From Bidens hawaiensis (Eukaryota; Streptophyta; Magnoliopsida; Asterales; Asteraceae), in assembly GCA_021521415.1 (NCBI GenBank), contig JAIQDT010014342.1, positions 62,001 to 126,000 of the forward strand: a DNA stretch of 64,000 nt, written 5' to 3'. The notes beneath the pieces were generated by a model that was given only the letters and a program-made list of their open reading frames with translations, was not told the DNA's origin and did not search any database. A program made the position numbers and the translations under genes. How positions within the stretch are numbered: position 1 is the stretch's first letter; each line of letters starts with the position of its first letter. Below are positions 1 through 11,114 of the stretch, piece by piece.

Positions 1-215
1 TCACCGACTTGTGAATACGGTCCGAAATTACCAACTATTTCAAACATATTTTAAGATGTCTTTCGGACGTCCACAATAAATAGCTCTGATTCTAGGATAT
101 AGGTAGCGTTTGGTATGCAGTAATGACAGGGGGAATGGAATGATTCATCACATGGGAAAGAAGAAAGTGGTGTTTGGTTGCTCAATGGAATGAAATCATC
201 CATTACATATAATAA
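1..215 (+). repeat. Truncated copy of the 1.94-kb tandem unit
   Basis: Nearly identical to 986-1200 and 2926-3140. It breaks off inside the MITE-like insert of the unit and is followed by a short LTR tail. It shows that at least three copies of this segment once lay in tandem, the leftmost being cut by the window edge. No gene is present. Confidence 0.85.
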
Positions 216-227
216 TGGATTTGTAAG

Positions 228-286
228 AACTGTGTTTATGAGTAAACCCAACGTTAAAGTAGGGCTACCGGGTTCGGGCCCTTACA
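228..286 (+). mobile_element. 3' tail of an LTR, same family as solo LTR 52499-54622
   Basis: This stretch of about 60 bp ends in CCTTACA followed by TCAT. It closely matches the last 60 bp of the solo LTR at 54565-54622, sharing the core AGTAGGGCTACCGG. A shorter piece recurs at 2201-2226 in the next tandem unit. It is a broken LTR end, not a full element. Confidence 0.7.
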
Positions 287-2200
287 TCATATAAATAAAT
301 TATAGATAGTTAATATAGTTACATTGTTATAAATATATATTATAATTATAATATTCAACTTCAATGATTTAATGCTAAACAACAAAAATATATATAATAT
401 GTATTCTCCATGTTTACAATATAACAAAATGTTTGGAGAAAATTAAGAAAATATATATTTTTCTTATTCAAATGCATTTGTGAAAATTTATATCAAAATT
501 TGAAACCAATCTTACATAAAAAAAAATTATGCATTGCTACCCGAATCCCAATTTAAAAACAATTTGTAGTTAACTATACAAATCCAAATTATTTAACAAT
601 GATGCACCTTTATTTTCTTTAATTTGAAATTACATGTGGCTTTAAAATTTTGTTCTAACAAGTCTATAACTTCAATTTCGATATTTCCTTATTTTCTAAT
701 TTCACCATTAATGTTAATGAATGAATCGGTTAGAATTTACATTTAATAAAAATATTGAGTTTATATATTGAAATTGTTTAAAAGATAAAGACCATATATT
801 GAAATGAGTTGAAAAAAAAATAAAGATGACTATGAGATTGACAAGTGACAAGAATTGTAGTATTTTATTATTGTAGATAGATAGATGTAATCCTAACTTA
901 ATAATTAAGACATAACCATGTTAATGTTATCACAATTAAGAAAATAAATCAACTTGACTAACTTATCAACTTAGGTCATTCCATATTCACCGACTTGTGA
1001 ATACGGTCCGAAATTACCAACTATTTCAAACATATTTTATGATGTCTTTCGGACGTCCACAATAAATAGCTCTGATTCTAGGATATAGGTAGCGTTTGGT
1101 ATGCAGTAATGACAGGGGGAATGGAATGATTCATTACATGGGAATGAAGAAAGTGGTGTTTGGTTGCTCAATGGAATGAAATCATCCATTACACATGGAA
1201 TCTCATTCCATCAATACCATTCCTTCTCATCCCCCTTCTTTTTTTTCATTCCATTCCTCCCTCACCCTACTTTCTCAACACCACCACCACCTAAAAACAA
1301 CCACCACCATTACCATCACCACCACCACCACCTGACCGCCACCGTCTCCGTCGCCACCACCTTCGCCGCCGCCGCCACCACTGTCGCTGCCTGAGAACCA
1401 CCTGCGCCGCCGCCGCCCTACCATCGTCATCACTACCAATGCTACCACCGCCACCCCCACCACCAAAACCACCCCGCCTGATCACCACCACCACCATTTT
1501 TGTCGCCGGAGCTACCACCATTTTCGTCGCCGGAGCTACCATCACCACCGTCGCCATTTCAGTTTTTTTTTTAGTAAAAATAATATATTTTGGGACAGGG
1601 ATATTTTTATTCTTTCTATTCCATTCCTACAATTTATTTTGGATACCAAACAACATAAAGTAATTATTCATTTCATTCCCATAGGTTAACCAAACAAGAC
1701 AAAGGAATGGTAATGATCCATTTCATTCCCTTGTTTATTCCATTCCTTCTCTCATTTCATTTCCTCTTTATTCAATTACATCCAACCAAACATACCCATA
1801 TTGTTAGTCTAGATATAAGTAGTTCCGGGTGATAGTTTCCGCATCACAAATTCCTAAACTATAAAAATTGAGAGTAGAAATTTAATAAAGACATACAATA
1901 CAATATGGTATTAATTTTTGATTTAAAACTGGTCTAGTTTCAAACTTGTACTATAAATCCGACTCAAACTTCGTGTTAGCGATTCAAACGCACAATTTCT
2001 TGTATAAAAGACATCGTTTCATAAAGTTAAAAATAAAACTTTGCATATACTAGTAACGGAATCGAATCGAATCAAACTAAACAAGAAAGAGCCAATTTTC
2101 ACAATAATTAGAAATGGATGTTAAGATATTTAATATAAATAAATTAACTATCTTATAAATAAATAATTAGAAATGGATGTTAAGATAGTTTATATGATGT
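261..2200 (+). repeat. Tandem duplication unit, copy 1 (about 1,940 bp)
   Basis: This segment is repeated directly at 2201-4064 with an offset of 1,940 bp and only scattered single-base differences and small indels by eye. It is AT-rich and holds a MITE-like element at 1088-1797. The open frames in it come from CCN/CAY repeats and are not genes. Copy 1 has about 70 extra bases at its right end (about 2127-2200) that copy 2 lacks. Confidence 0.9.
1088..1797. mobile_element. MITE-like element with CCN-rich core, copy 1
   Basis: The ends are imperfect inverted repeats. The left end reads GGTAGCGTTTGGTATGCAG and the right end, read in reverse, starts GGGTATGTTTGGTTGGATG. ATA occurs on both flanks. 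The core (about 1280-1560) is CCACCACC-rich low-complexity DNA and gives spurious His/Pro/Gly frames on both strands. There is no transposase. The superfamily is uncertain. Confidence 0.6.
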
Positions 2201-4064
2201 AGGGCTACCGGGTTCGGGGCCTTACATCATATAAATAAATTAAAGATAGTTAATATAGTTACATTGTTATAAATATAGATTATAATTATAATATTCAACT
2301 TCAATGATTTAATGCTAAACAACAAAAATATATATAATAGGTATTCTCCATGTTTACAATATAACAAAATGTTTGGAGAAAATTAAGAAAATATATATTT
2401 TTCTTATTCAAATGCATATGTGAAAATTTATATCAAAATTTGAAACCAATCTTACATAAAAAAAATTATGCATTGCTACTCGAATCCCAATTTAAAAACA
2501 ATTTGTAGTTAACTATACAAATCCAAATTATTTAACAATGATGCACCTTTATTTTCTTTAATTTGAAATTACATGTGGCTTTAAAATTTTGTTCTAACAA
2601 GTCTATAACTTCAATTTCGATATTTCCTTATTTTCTAATTTCACCATTAATGTTAATGAATGAATCGGTTAGAATTTACATTTAATAAAAATATTGAGTT
2701 TATATATTGAAATTGTTTAAAAGATAAAGACCATATATTGAAATGAGTTGAAAAAAAAAATAAAGATGACTTTGAGATTGACAAGTAACAAGAATTGTAG
2801 TATTTTATTATTGTAGATAGATAGATGTAACCCTAACTTAGTAATTAAGACATAACCATGTTAATGTTATCACAATTAAGAAAATAAATCAACTTGACTA
2901 ACTTATCAACTTAGGTCATTCCATATTCACCGACTTGTGAATACGGTCCGAAATTACCAACTATTTCAAACATATTTTATGATGTCTTTCGGACGTCCAC
3001 AATAAATAGCTCTGATTCTAGGATATAGGAAGCGTTTGGTATGCAGTAATGACAAGGGGAATGGAATGATTCATTACATGGGAATGAAGAAAGTGGTGTT
3101 TGGTTGCTCAATGGAATGAAATCATCCATTACACATGGAATCTCATTCCATCAATACCATTCCTTCTCATCCCACTTCTTTTTTTTCATTCCATTCCTCC
3201 CTCACCCTACTTTCTCAACACCACCACCACCTAAAAACAACCACCACCATTACCATCACCACCACCACCACCTGACCGCCACCGTCTCCGTCGCCACCAC
3301 CTTTGCCACCGCCGCCACCACTGTCGCTGCCTGAGAACCACCTGCGCCGCCGCCGCCCTACCATCGTCATCGCTACCAATGCTACCACCGCCACCCCCAC
3401 CACCAAAACCACCCCGCCTGATCACCACCACCATCATTTTTGCCGCCGGAGCTACCACCATTTTCGTCTCCGGAGCTACCATCACCACCGTCACCATTTC
3501 AGTTTTTTTTTTAGTAAAAATAATATATTTTGGGACAGGGATATTTTTATTCTTCCTATTCCATTCCTACAATTTATTTTGGATACCAAACAACATAAAG
3601 TAATTATTCATTTCATTCCCATAGGTTAACCAAACAAGACAAAGGAATAGTAATGATCCATTTCATTCCCTTGTTTATTCCATTCCTTCTCTCATTTCAT
3701 TTCCTCTTTATTCAATTACATCCAACCAAACATACCCATATTGTTAGTCTAGACATAAGTAGTTCCGGGTGATAGTTTCCGCATCACAAATTCCTAAACT
3801 ATAAAAATTGAGAGTAGAAATTTAATAAAGACATACAATACAATATGGTATTAATTTTTGATTTAAAACTGGTCTAGTTTCAAACTTGTACTATAAATCC
3901 GACTCAAACTTCGTGTTAGCGATTCAAACGCACAATTTCTTGTATAAAAGACATCGTTTCATAAAGTTAAAAATAAAACTTTGCATATACTAGTAACGGA
4001 ATCGAATCGAATCAAACTAAACAAGAAAGAGCCAATTTTCACAATAATTAGAAATGGATGTTAA
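2201..4064 (+). repeat. Tandem duplication unit, copy 2
   Basis: Second full copy of the unit, starting at AGGGCTACCGG like copy 1. It diverges from copy 1 only at its end (after 4064), where unrelated sequence begins. High identity between the copies points to a recent duplication by unequal exchange or replication slippage. No gene seen. Confidence 0.9.
3028..3737. mobile_element. MITE-like element with CCN-rich core, copy 2
   Basis: Copy of the element at 1088-1797, carried along by the tandem duplication (offset 1,940). It has the same inverted ends and CCACC-rich core with a few substitutions, and no coding capacity of its own. Confidence 0.6.
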
Positions 4065-4126
4065 GGTTGAGAGGGCCACTCCACATAAACTGATAAAAGC
4101 CTAATAGTGAGGCTAGCCTAAAGTTA

Positions 4127-4297
4127 TTGGTGTTTGAGTGAGCTTTTAGATTTGTTTATTTGTTTTTTGAAAATGCAAAAGCCACTTTTAAAAAACTCCA
4201 TTTTAAAGCTTTTGGAGGAGTTTTACCAAACATCCTTTTCTTTTCAACAAACAAATAGCAAATAAGCAAGTTTTAGAAGCTCACCCAAACACCCCTA
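4127..4297. mobile_element. Short MITE (about 170 bp)
   Basis: The left end reads GGTGTTTGAGTGAGCTT and the right end in reverse GGTGTTTGGGTGAGCTT, an inverted repeat of about 17 bp with one mismatch. The interior is AT-rich and self-complementary, with no ORF. The target duplication could not be settled (TTA on the left, TAA on the right). Confidence 0.65.
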
Positions 4298-5433
4298 AGT
4301 ACGGGAAGTGGTCCAGCTTTGTGGCTATGGGTTTGCAATCACTGGTTTTCACATGCCCATGTGACTCTTTTGTATGCCAATAACTGGATATTGATTGCAA
4401 CAAATTGATAGGGTAAATGACATAATTTATTTTTCAAATTTCAACCAATCCACATTCTCATGGTCCCATGGGTCACTTCAACTTGCGCAGCAGCACAGAG
4501 CAGACAAATTGTAGCAGCATTCACCAACTCATACTCGTCACCAAGGAATAACATTTTATGTATAGGGTGCAAGTATAATTGCGTAGAAAGTTGTCACTTA
4601 GATATTTAAAAAACGACGTTTTGACACACACCTTTCTGTTTTGATGCGCACACTTTTCTATTTGAAACACGAGTATTTGTTAATGTTTGAATCTTCGTGA
4701 GATAGTCATACCACACTTTGTACTTGACAAATAGTTTTGCACGAATTTGAATGCTTTAATCACATACATGATACATGCATTCTAGAGTTCTCATGTTTTA
4801 TTAATATTGAAGAAGTGGATATTAGATGATGAAACTTTTCAATTCCATGAATATTTGATGAAAAATGCTTCTAACTTCCAAATGTTAAACATATGTTAAA
4901 AGGGAACGAATTGCACATAATTGTAAGGAAGTTTCATCTAACCTGAAAACCGACCCCTTGAACATCACAATTTCTCATACCAATCGACCAGTTGAATACT
5001 CATTACTCATTGGGATCAAAAGATTATCTCTTTGGATCGAGATATACATTTATGACTTTAGACGCCTAAAAATCTCTCTAGTACCTTTTAATCTTAAAAC
5101 ACAATTCCAAATTTATTTTAACTGTCATGAAATCTTTAAAAATTCAAGTACATTTATATCAACTTTAAAATTCTTATAGTTGTAAGTTTATATAAAACAG
5201 ACACCTATATGATAATTCTTGTACAAAGGGTGAAAATATATGAAGCATAGAAAACCACCAAAATGTGACACATGTATTTTAGGCGATGGACATAAATGTA
5301 ATTAATAAGCATAAAACACCCATATAAAACTATGTACCAGCATAATCGCTTACATAATCACATATCAATTAGATAATTAGATACTTTTAGAACAATAAGA
5401 AAAACTATAACATTATACTCATAATAGATAATA
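4298..5433. other. AT-rich intergenic DNA, no gene seen
   Basis: No frame shows recognisable protein similarity, and no clear terminal repeats or RNA gene were found. The small frame at 4958-5179 has no recognisable features. Confidence 0.6.
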
Positions 5434-6046
5434 ACTAGGGTTTTACCCGGCGCGTTGCACCAGCCAGGTTGGTAAAATTCAAGTGTCGTAGGTCCCGACG
5501 TTGAGGTGATAAGTCGACTCCAATTCAATCGGTTTCGATGTCGCAAGTTAAAAATCAAAACTAAAACCTAAACATAAAACAAAAAAAATTATAAAATTGA
5601 GGTGGATAATGGGTGGTATCAGCCAGTAAAAACCGGACGTTGGGAAGACCCCCAAGTGTTGTTGATCTTGGGCGTTGAGACGGAGTGTACGCAAATTCGA
5701 TCGGTTTCTGTCAAGTTCATTACAATACCAATGATAAAACAAAAAAAAAATTGGCATTCTGTTGGTTTTCGTTACGTGCATTACGATACCAGATTTAAAA
5801 CAAAATGCGTTAAGTCTACGTGAATTCGGTCAGTAACCGTGACGCTCGTTGGGATACCAGAAAAAAATCGTCATTCAATCAATTTTCTTTATGGTACCAG
5901 AGTGAAAAAAACGGATAATATATCCATTGAGGTGCACGAATCGGTGGTGTCCATTGGTAAACTTGAGTGTTGGTAAAACTCGAGCGTTGTCGGTCCCGGA
6001 CATTGAGGTGATGAGTCTATGCGGAATCAGTCGGTGGTGATGACGT
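5434..6046 (-). mobile_element. Helitron 3' end (minus strand) and adjoining element DNA
   Basis: Read on the minus strand the segment ends in CTAGT at 5434 and is followed by a T, as Helitrons require. Just inside is the hairpin GGTGC-AAC-GCGCC (about 5450-5462). The DNA to the right has the GC-richer, repeat-laden character of Helitron interiors (recurring GTTGAGGTGATAAGTC-like phrases). The 5' end of the element was not found, so its right boundary is unknown and may or may not include the ATG11 fragment. Confidence 0.6.
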
Positions 6047-7122
6047 CGCGGAATTGCAGAACATTCTAGGAGAAAAATCTAACCAACTTACTGACTTAGA
6101 AGCTAAACTTGAAGCTGCAGAAGCCGAGGTTGGGAAGCTTGAAAGGGATTTGCTAATTAGCCGGAATCTTCTAGACGAGTCTCAGGTAATGTTTGACCCG
6201 TTTTACATGTTTTCTTTTGAATTGATATACGCGTTTGACCAATTACAGTTAAAACATAACTTTATCAATCTTTTACAGATGAATTGTGTTCATTTAGGGA
6301 ATTGTCTTCGCGAAGCCCGAGAAGAGGCCCAAACCCATCTTTGTGCAGCCAATAACCGAGCATCCGATTACAACAAACTACGCGGGTCCGCTTTAAAAAT
6401 CCGCACCCTTTTCGAGCGCCTTAAATCCTCGGTTTCCTCTGCTGACGTGTCGTCTTTTGCCGACTCACTTCAATCTTTAGCTCAATCTCTCACCAAGTAA
6501 AACCCATAATTTTCAGCCTTTTGATGTTTTTCTAAAACTACTAGTTTTGATTATTTTATTTTATAAATTTCAGTTCTGCAAATGATAATGGAGACGACGG
6601 TACTGCTACTGAGCTTCGTGAATGTGTTCACGTACTTGCTAAACGAGTTGGGATTTTAGTGAGGCACCGGGCCGAGTTAATTGATCGGTACACAAAGGCC
6701 GAGGCGGCCCAACAACAGCTTACAAAGGAGTTGGACCAAAGTAAAGAGTTGGTCAACACTCTACATAAAACATCAAACCGAGAAACAGGTTTGTCTTTTT
6801 AAAACTTTTAAATGTAATTGTATATTAAATAAATAATAATCGTTATTTTGTAACGCAAGTGATAATAAATTAATGCTCGCGTAGGCAAACAAGGAGAAAA
6901 TATCGTATTGTTGGTCAGGTTGTGCACATCGAGAGGCAAATCGTGAAACCGTCATCGGTGGTTCAAGCTGAGTGCAAGAGTGAGTCGAGGCAGTCAGGGT
7001 TGGTTTCGGGTCCGACTGAGGCTAGCCCATATGGTTTAGCGGTTGGGTGTGAATTTTTTGTGGTGACTGTAGCTATGTTGCCGGATACTGCGGTTCACCC
7101 GCCACCTGGCACTGCTTCCTGA
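6047..7122 (+). pseudogene. ATG11: ATG11 (autophagy-related protein 11) 3' gene fragment, degenerate
   Basis: Four exon-like blocks match the C-terminal half of plant ATG11, the scaffold of the ATG1 kinase complex in selective autophagy. They lie at 6047-6185, 6279-6496, 6574-6788 and 6885-7122, each bounded by GT/AG splice sites. Recognisable phrases are LEAAEAEVGKLERDL, NCLREAREEAQTHLCAA, IVGQVVHIERQ and FFVVTVAMLPDTA. The coiled-coil part is in frame. About 6897-6911 a deletion removes the segment normally between the two halves of the C-terminal domain and puts the rest in another frame. Everything upstream (most of the gene, including the start) is missing. It ends at the natural-looking stop TGA 7120-7122. 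It is a relic, either captured by the adjacent Helitron or left from a native copy. Confidence 0.85.
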
Positions 7123-7674
7123 TCTAGAATGTTTGGTAAGAGATGATGGAAGAGACAAAAAAGCTGCGGGAGTGAATCGTGTCGATTACTTGACGGTTGA
7201 CGTTGTTTTGTTTGCTCACTTTACTCTTTTGCTGATTTTCACTTTTTGTGTATACAAGTTGTTTGGTCATATGAAAAAAATTGTACAGTAGATATATTTT
7301 TGTTCCAAAAGTAATATTGGTGGGTGCGTTCAGTATTTGAGTATCGAACCGTGGTTACATGGTATCATTCGAATATAGTTATAGGGTGAGAAATAGAAAT
7401 GGAAACAGAATAGATGAAGTGGTTACATGATTGTTTTATCCATTTAAGTCAAAACAATACTGGTATAAATTTAGTTTTTACCACTATATGCGGTTATCAC
7501 AGACTTGATGTATAATTTGTATTCGAATTTATTGATGGGTTCGTTAATCATAATCTCGATTTTCTTCTATCATTACTATTGTGAGTGAAAAACTTGAGTA
7601 AATAGTAATTGGGCCTGGCGTTTTCTTTTATGGTTCATATTCCGGGTTGGGTTGTTTAAAAAATAAATCCCTTT
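7123..7674. other. Spacer between ATG11 relic and SRP receptor gene
   Basis: The first about 180 bp look like ATG11 3'-flanking sequence; the rest is probably the promoter region of the downstream gene. An AT-rich TATA-like stretch lies near 7657-7670, ahead of a CT-rich leader. No coding frame is supported. Confidence 0.45.
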
Positions 7675-8519
7675 CTGTTCTCTTCTCTTGTCTTCTCTCT
7701 CGCAGAGTCTTGAACTCTCCCCAAATTCTTCTTCAGAACCAGAATCCCTCAATACATCCGCCTATCAGCAATTCGATCCGTTAATTCATCTGGTGAGTCA
7801 AATCTCTTGTTCCAATTTCATATTCATTTACGATTCATCAATTAGGGTTAGGGTTTGTTTCATCAATTCGTCGAATATTCTCATCGCGTATTGAAATTCG
7901 TCAATTGTTTCTACGATTAGCAATCGTGCTGTTTAGATTCTGATGTATTTGATTCCATCATCGAATACTATCTAGGCTTTGCATAAAAATTGATCGTCTT
8001 TGTATGTGTTTTTCTTCTTCAAGTATAAATTAGGGCTCACCCGATCATAAAATATTATGCCAAGTTGTTATGTGACTGCTCATATTATTTCATGTAATTG
8101 ATTAGATCCAGTGTTGTATAACTTCCTAGGCGCATCGGACTTTATGTGTAATCTTTTTTTAATATAGATATTGTGTATTAAATTTTCAATTCTGACTGAT
8201 TTTTGGCCAAATAGTCGGTGGAGCGGGGACTAACGATTAATCAGTATTAATTAATTGAGTTGAATTGAAATTTATATGTAATTTTTAAATATACATATAT
8301 ACACACCAACTTTTGTATATAAAGTTTTCAATTTTAACCCATTTTGACCAAATAGCAATAAATCGGCAAATAGTTGGTCGGTCGGGTATTGACTAGTGAT
8401 TAATCATTGATTTTTACAAGCATGATTAGATCACAATCGATTTGTATTTTTATTTGCAGATTAATTTATTTGGAATGTTTTGATTGTTGTGATCTGTACA
8501 GGTATATGTAGGGTAAGAA
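7675..8519 (+). other. 5' leader exon and leader intron of the SRP receptor alpha gene
   Basis: A pyrimidine-rich leader (about 7675-7792) ends at a good donor, CTG|GTGAGT. A long AT-rich intron follows and ends at one of two acceptors, about 8459 (TTTGCAG) or 8501 (TGTACAG). A leader intron of this kind is common in plant housekeeping genes. Exact transcript ends are inferred. Confidence 0.6.
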
Positions 8520-11114
8520 CTGTTAGAGCAGTTACTGATCTTCACCAGAGGGGGTTTAATCCTCTGGACATGCAAGGAGCTCGGTAATGCGTTAAGAGGA
8601 TCACCAATCGACACCTTGATCCGATCTTGCTTATTGGAGGAACGATCCGGTGCAGCTTCGTACAACTATGATGTACCTGGTGCATCATACACACTCAAAT
8701 GGACGTTCCACAACGAACTTGGTCTCGTTTTCGTTGCGGTTTATCAAAAGATTCTGCATCTTTTGTATGTGGATGACCTGCTTGCAATGGTGAAACGCGA
8801 GTTTTCTGTTGTTTATGATCCTAAGCGGATGACGTATGATGATTTTGATGAAACGTTTAGGCAGTTGAGAAAAGAAGCCGAGGCTCGGGCTGAAGAGATG
8901 AAGAAATCAAAGCAGGTGATGGCTAAACCGGTTAGTAACTTGGGGAATAAACAAGGGCAACAAATGCAAAAGTTAGGGTTTGAAGGAGGTAATGGAAAAA
9001 AAAGTGGTGGTGGTGAATCGGGTAAAGATTCTACTGATGATAATAATGTAAAAACGGGTGTTATAGGAAACGGGCATACCAATGGGGAGGTAGTTAACAA
9101 GGGTAGGGTTAACCTTAAGGAGAACGGGAATAACACCGTTGATACCGAGGCTTTTGATGTAAATAAGCTACATAAGCTTAGGTCTAAAGGTGGAAAGAAA
9201 GGTAATGCTGTTGTTAACAAGGTTTCCAAAGAGGAACCAAAGAAAAAACCTACAAAAAAGAATCGAGTGTGGGACGACAAACCTCGTGAAACTAAGTTGG
9301 ATTTCACGGATCCAGTGAGTGAGAATGGTGATGCTGACATGGCGGTTGCACAAGTTGTTGAAGGGGAGAGTATGATGGACAAAGATGAGATTGTCAGCAG
9401 TGACAGTGAAACTGAAGATGAAGATGACGCAGAGACAGATAATAAGAAGGTAGATTCGAAGAAGAAAGGGTGGTTTACATCCATGTTCCAAAGGTAAATT
9501 TGTTCCTCAATCCTTATTAATGTATAATCATGCATAAAATATCAATATATTTTGGCTTATTTTTTTTATATTAAATCCTGTTTAGCATTGCTGGGAAGGC
9601 GAATTTGGAGAAAGCAGATTTAGAACCAGCTTTGAAGGCTCTTAAAGATAGGCTTATGACTAAGAACGTGGTATGTTGTGTCTGCTTTCTTAATACCAAG
9701 ACCTCTTTTGTATATATTTTCTTTTTTTTTCTTGGATTAAGTGTGAAGGTGTTGACTTCAGGCCGAAGAAATTGCTGAGAAGCTTTGTGAGTCAGTAGCA
9801 GTTAGTCTAGAGGGCAAAAAGCTTGCTTCTTTTACTAGGATATCATCAACAGTGCAGGTGGGATGATCTAATCAATTTCTTATGAGTGTGTAACCGTTTA
9901 TATTATAAATTTTTATATCCTGTTTGTCATATTAATAATATATGTACTTGATTGAACTAACTAATGCAGGCTGCAATGGAAGATGCTCTTGTCCGTATCT
10001 TAACCCCGAGGCGCTCCATTGACATTCTGAGGGATGTTCATGTTGCTAAGGAACAGCATAAACCATATGTTGTGGTTTTTGTGGGAGTTAACGGGGTTGG
10101 AAAGTCGACTAATCTTGCCAAGGTAAACAAACATCAAAACCAATCAGTTTTCGCCATCTGGCATAAACTCGTGTGTTATAAAAATAGCCTAAGCCTGAAT
10201 CCAATGGCGTAGGTGGCTTACTGGCTTCAACAGCATGATATCAAGGTCATGATGGCTGCATGTGACACGTTCCGTTCAGGAGCGGTCGAGCAGCTTCGTA
10301 CTCATGCTCGTAGGCTGCAGGTATACGATGGTTCATTTTTTATCCTGATATTGGTTATCGCACCTTGTAGTTTTCTTGTTCTGAAATTTATTATGCTTTT
10401 AGATCCCGATATTTGAAAAGGGATATGAGAAAGATCCTGCAATTGTTGCTAAGGAAGCAATTCAGGAAGCTACCCGTAATGGATCAGATGTTGTTCTTGT
10501 TGACACAGCGGGTCGTATGCAGGTATTATTCATAAGTCATAACTTCATATTCTATCTTGGATCGTTTTCATTAAATGTGTGTGACACTGATATTATGGTA
10601 TTTACAGGACAATGAACCATTAATGCGTGCACTATCCAAGCTTATATATGTCAACAGCCCAGATCTGGTACTTTTTGTTGGGGAAGCATTGGTCGGTAAT
10701 GATGCGGTTGATCAACTCTCAAAGTTTAATCAGGTTTTAATAAATAATAATCATAGTTTTTATAGATTAATTTTTCATACATTTGGTTAACAATATTTAC
10801 GTTGCTGTTGTTACAGAAATTAGCCGACCTCTCACCTTCACCAAGCCCGAGGTTGATCGATGGGATCTTGTTGACCAAGTTTGACACCATTGATGATAAG
10901 GTAAACTAATATTAGCATCATTTTCTGTCTGTGAAAAGGTTGTTAATATTTGTCTAAACCTTTTTTTTTTTAATTATATTTTATGTAGGTTGGAGCTGCA
11001 CTTTCGATGGTTTACATATCGGGAGCGCCTGTGATGTTTATTGGGTGTGGGCAGTCTTACACAGATCTTAAAAAGCTGAATGTGAAGTCTATTGTGAAGA
11101 CGCTGATTAAATGA
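8520..11114 (+). CDS. Signal recognition particle receptor subunit alpha (SR-alpha, docking protein)
   Basis: This GTPase at the ER membrane receives SRP-ribosome complexes and passes nascent chains to the translocon. The exons are 8520-9493, 9586-9670, 9762-9857, 9970-10122, 10213-10320, 10403-10522, 10608-10733, 10817-10900 and 10989-11114. All junctions are GT/AG and keep frame, giving 623 codons, close to the family length. Residues 1 to about 150 form the SRX (longin-like) domain, which binds the beta subunit. A charged Lys/Glu linker follows (about 150-340), then the NG GTPase domain with P-loop GVNGVGKST (424-432), DTFR (454-457), DTAGR (506-510) and TKFD (574-577). The family normally starts at the codon before [11 protein letters not shown]; here that codon is CTG (8520-8522), with an in-frame TAA two codons upstream. 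The next in-frame ATG (about 8788) lies well inside SRX. The body is intact, so the gene is probably functional, but its start is unusual. Confidence 0.96.

Noticed and set aside
1164..1663. His/Pro- and Gly/Arg-rich frames on both strands (also 3104-3629)
   Set aside because: They come from CCN/CAY low-complexity DNA inside a MITE-like element, with mirror-image frames on the opposite strand and no conserved domain.
4958..5179. A small plus-strand frame in AT-rich DNA
   Set aside because: No similarity, composition or context to support a gene.
8813..9535. Long minus-strand frame across the first SRP receptor exon
   Set aside because: Antisense shadow of the charged linker; the plus-strand gene has family-wide similarity and correct splicing.
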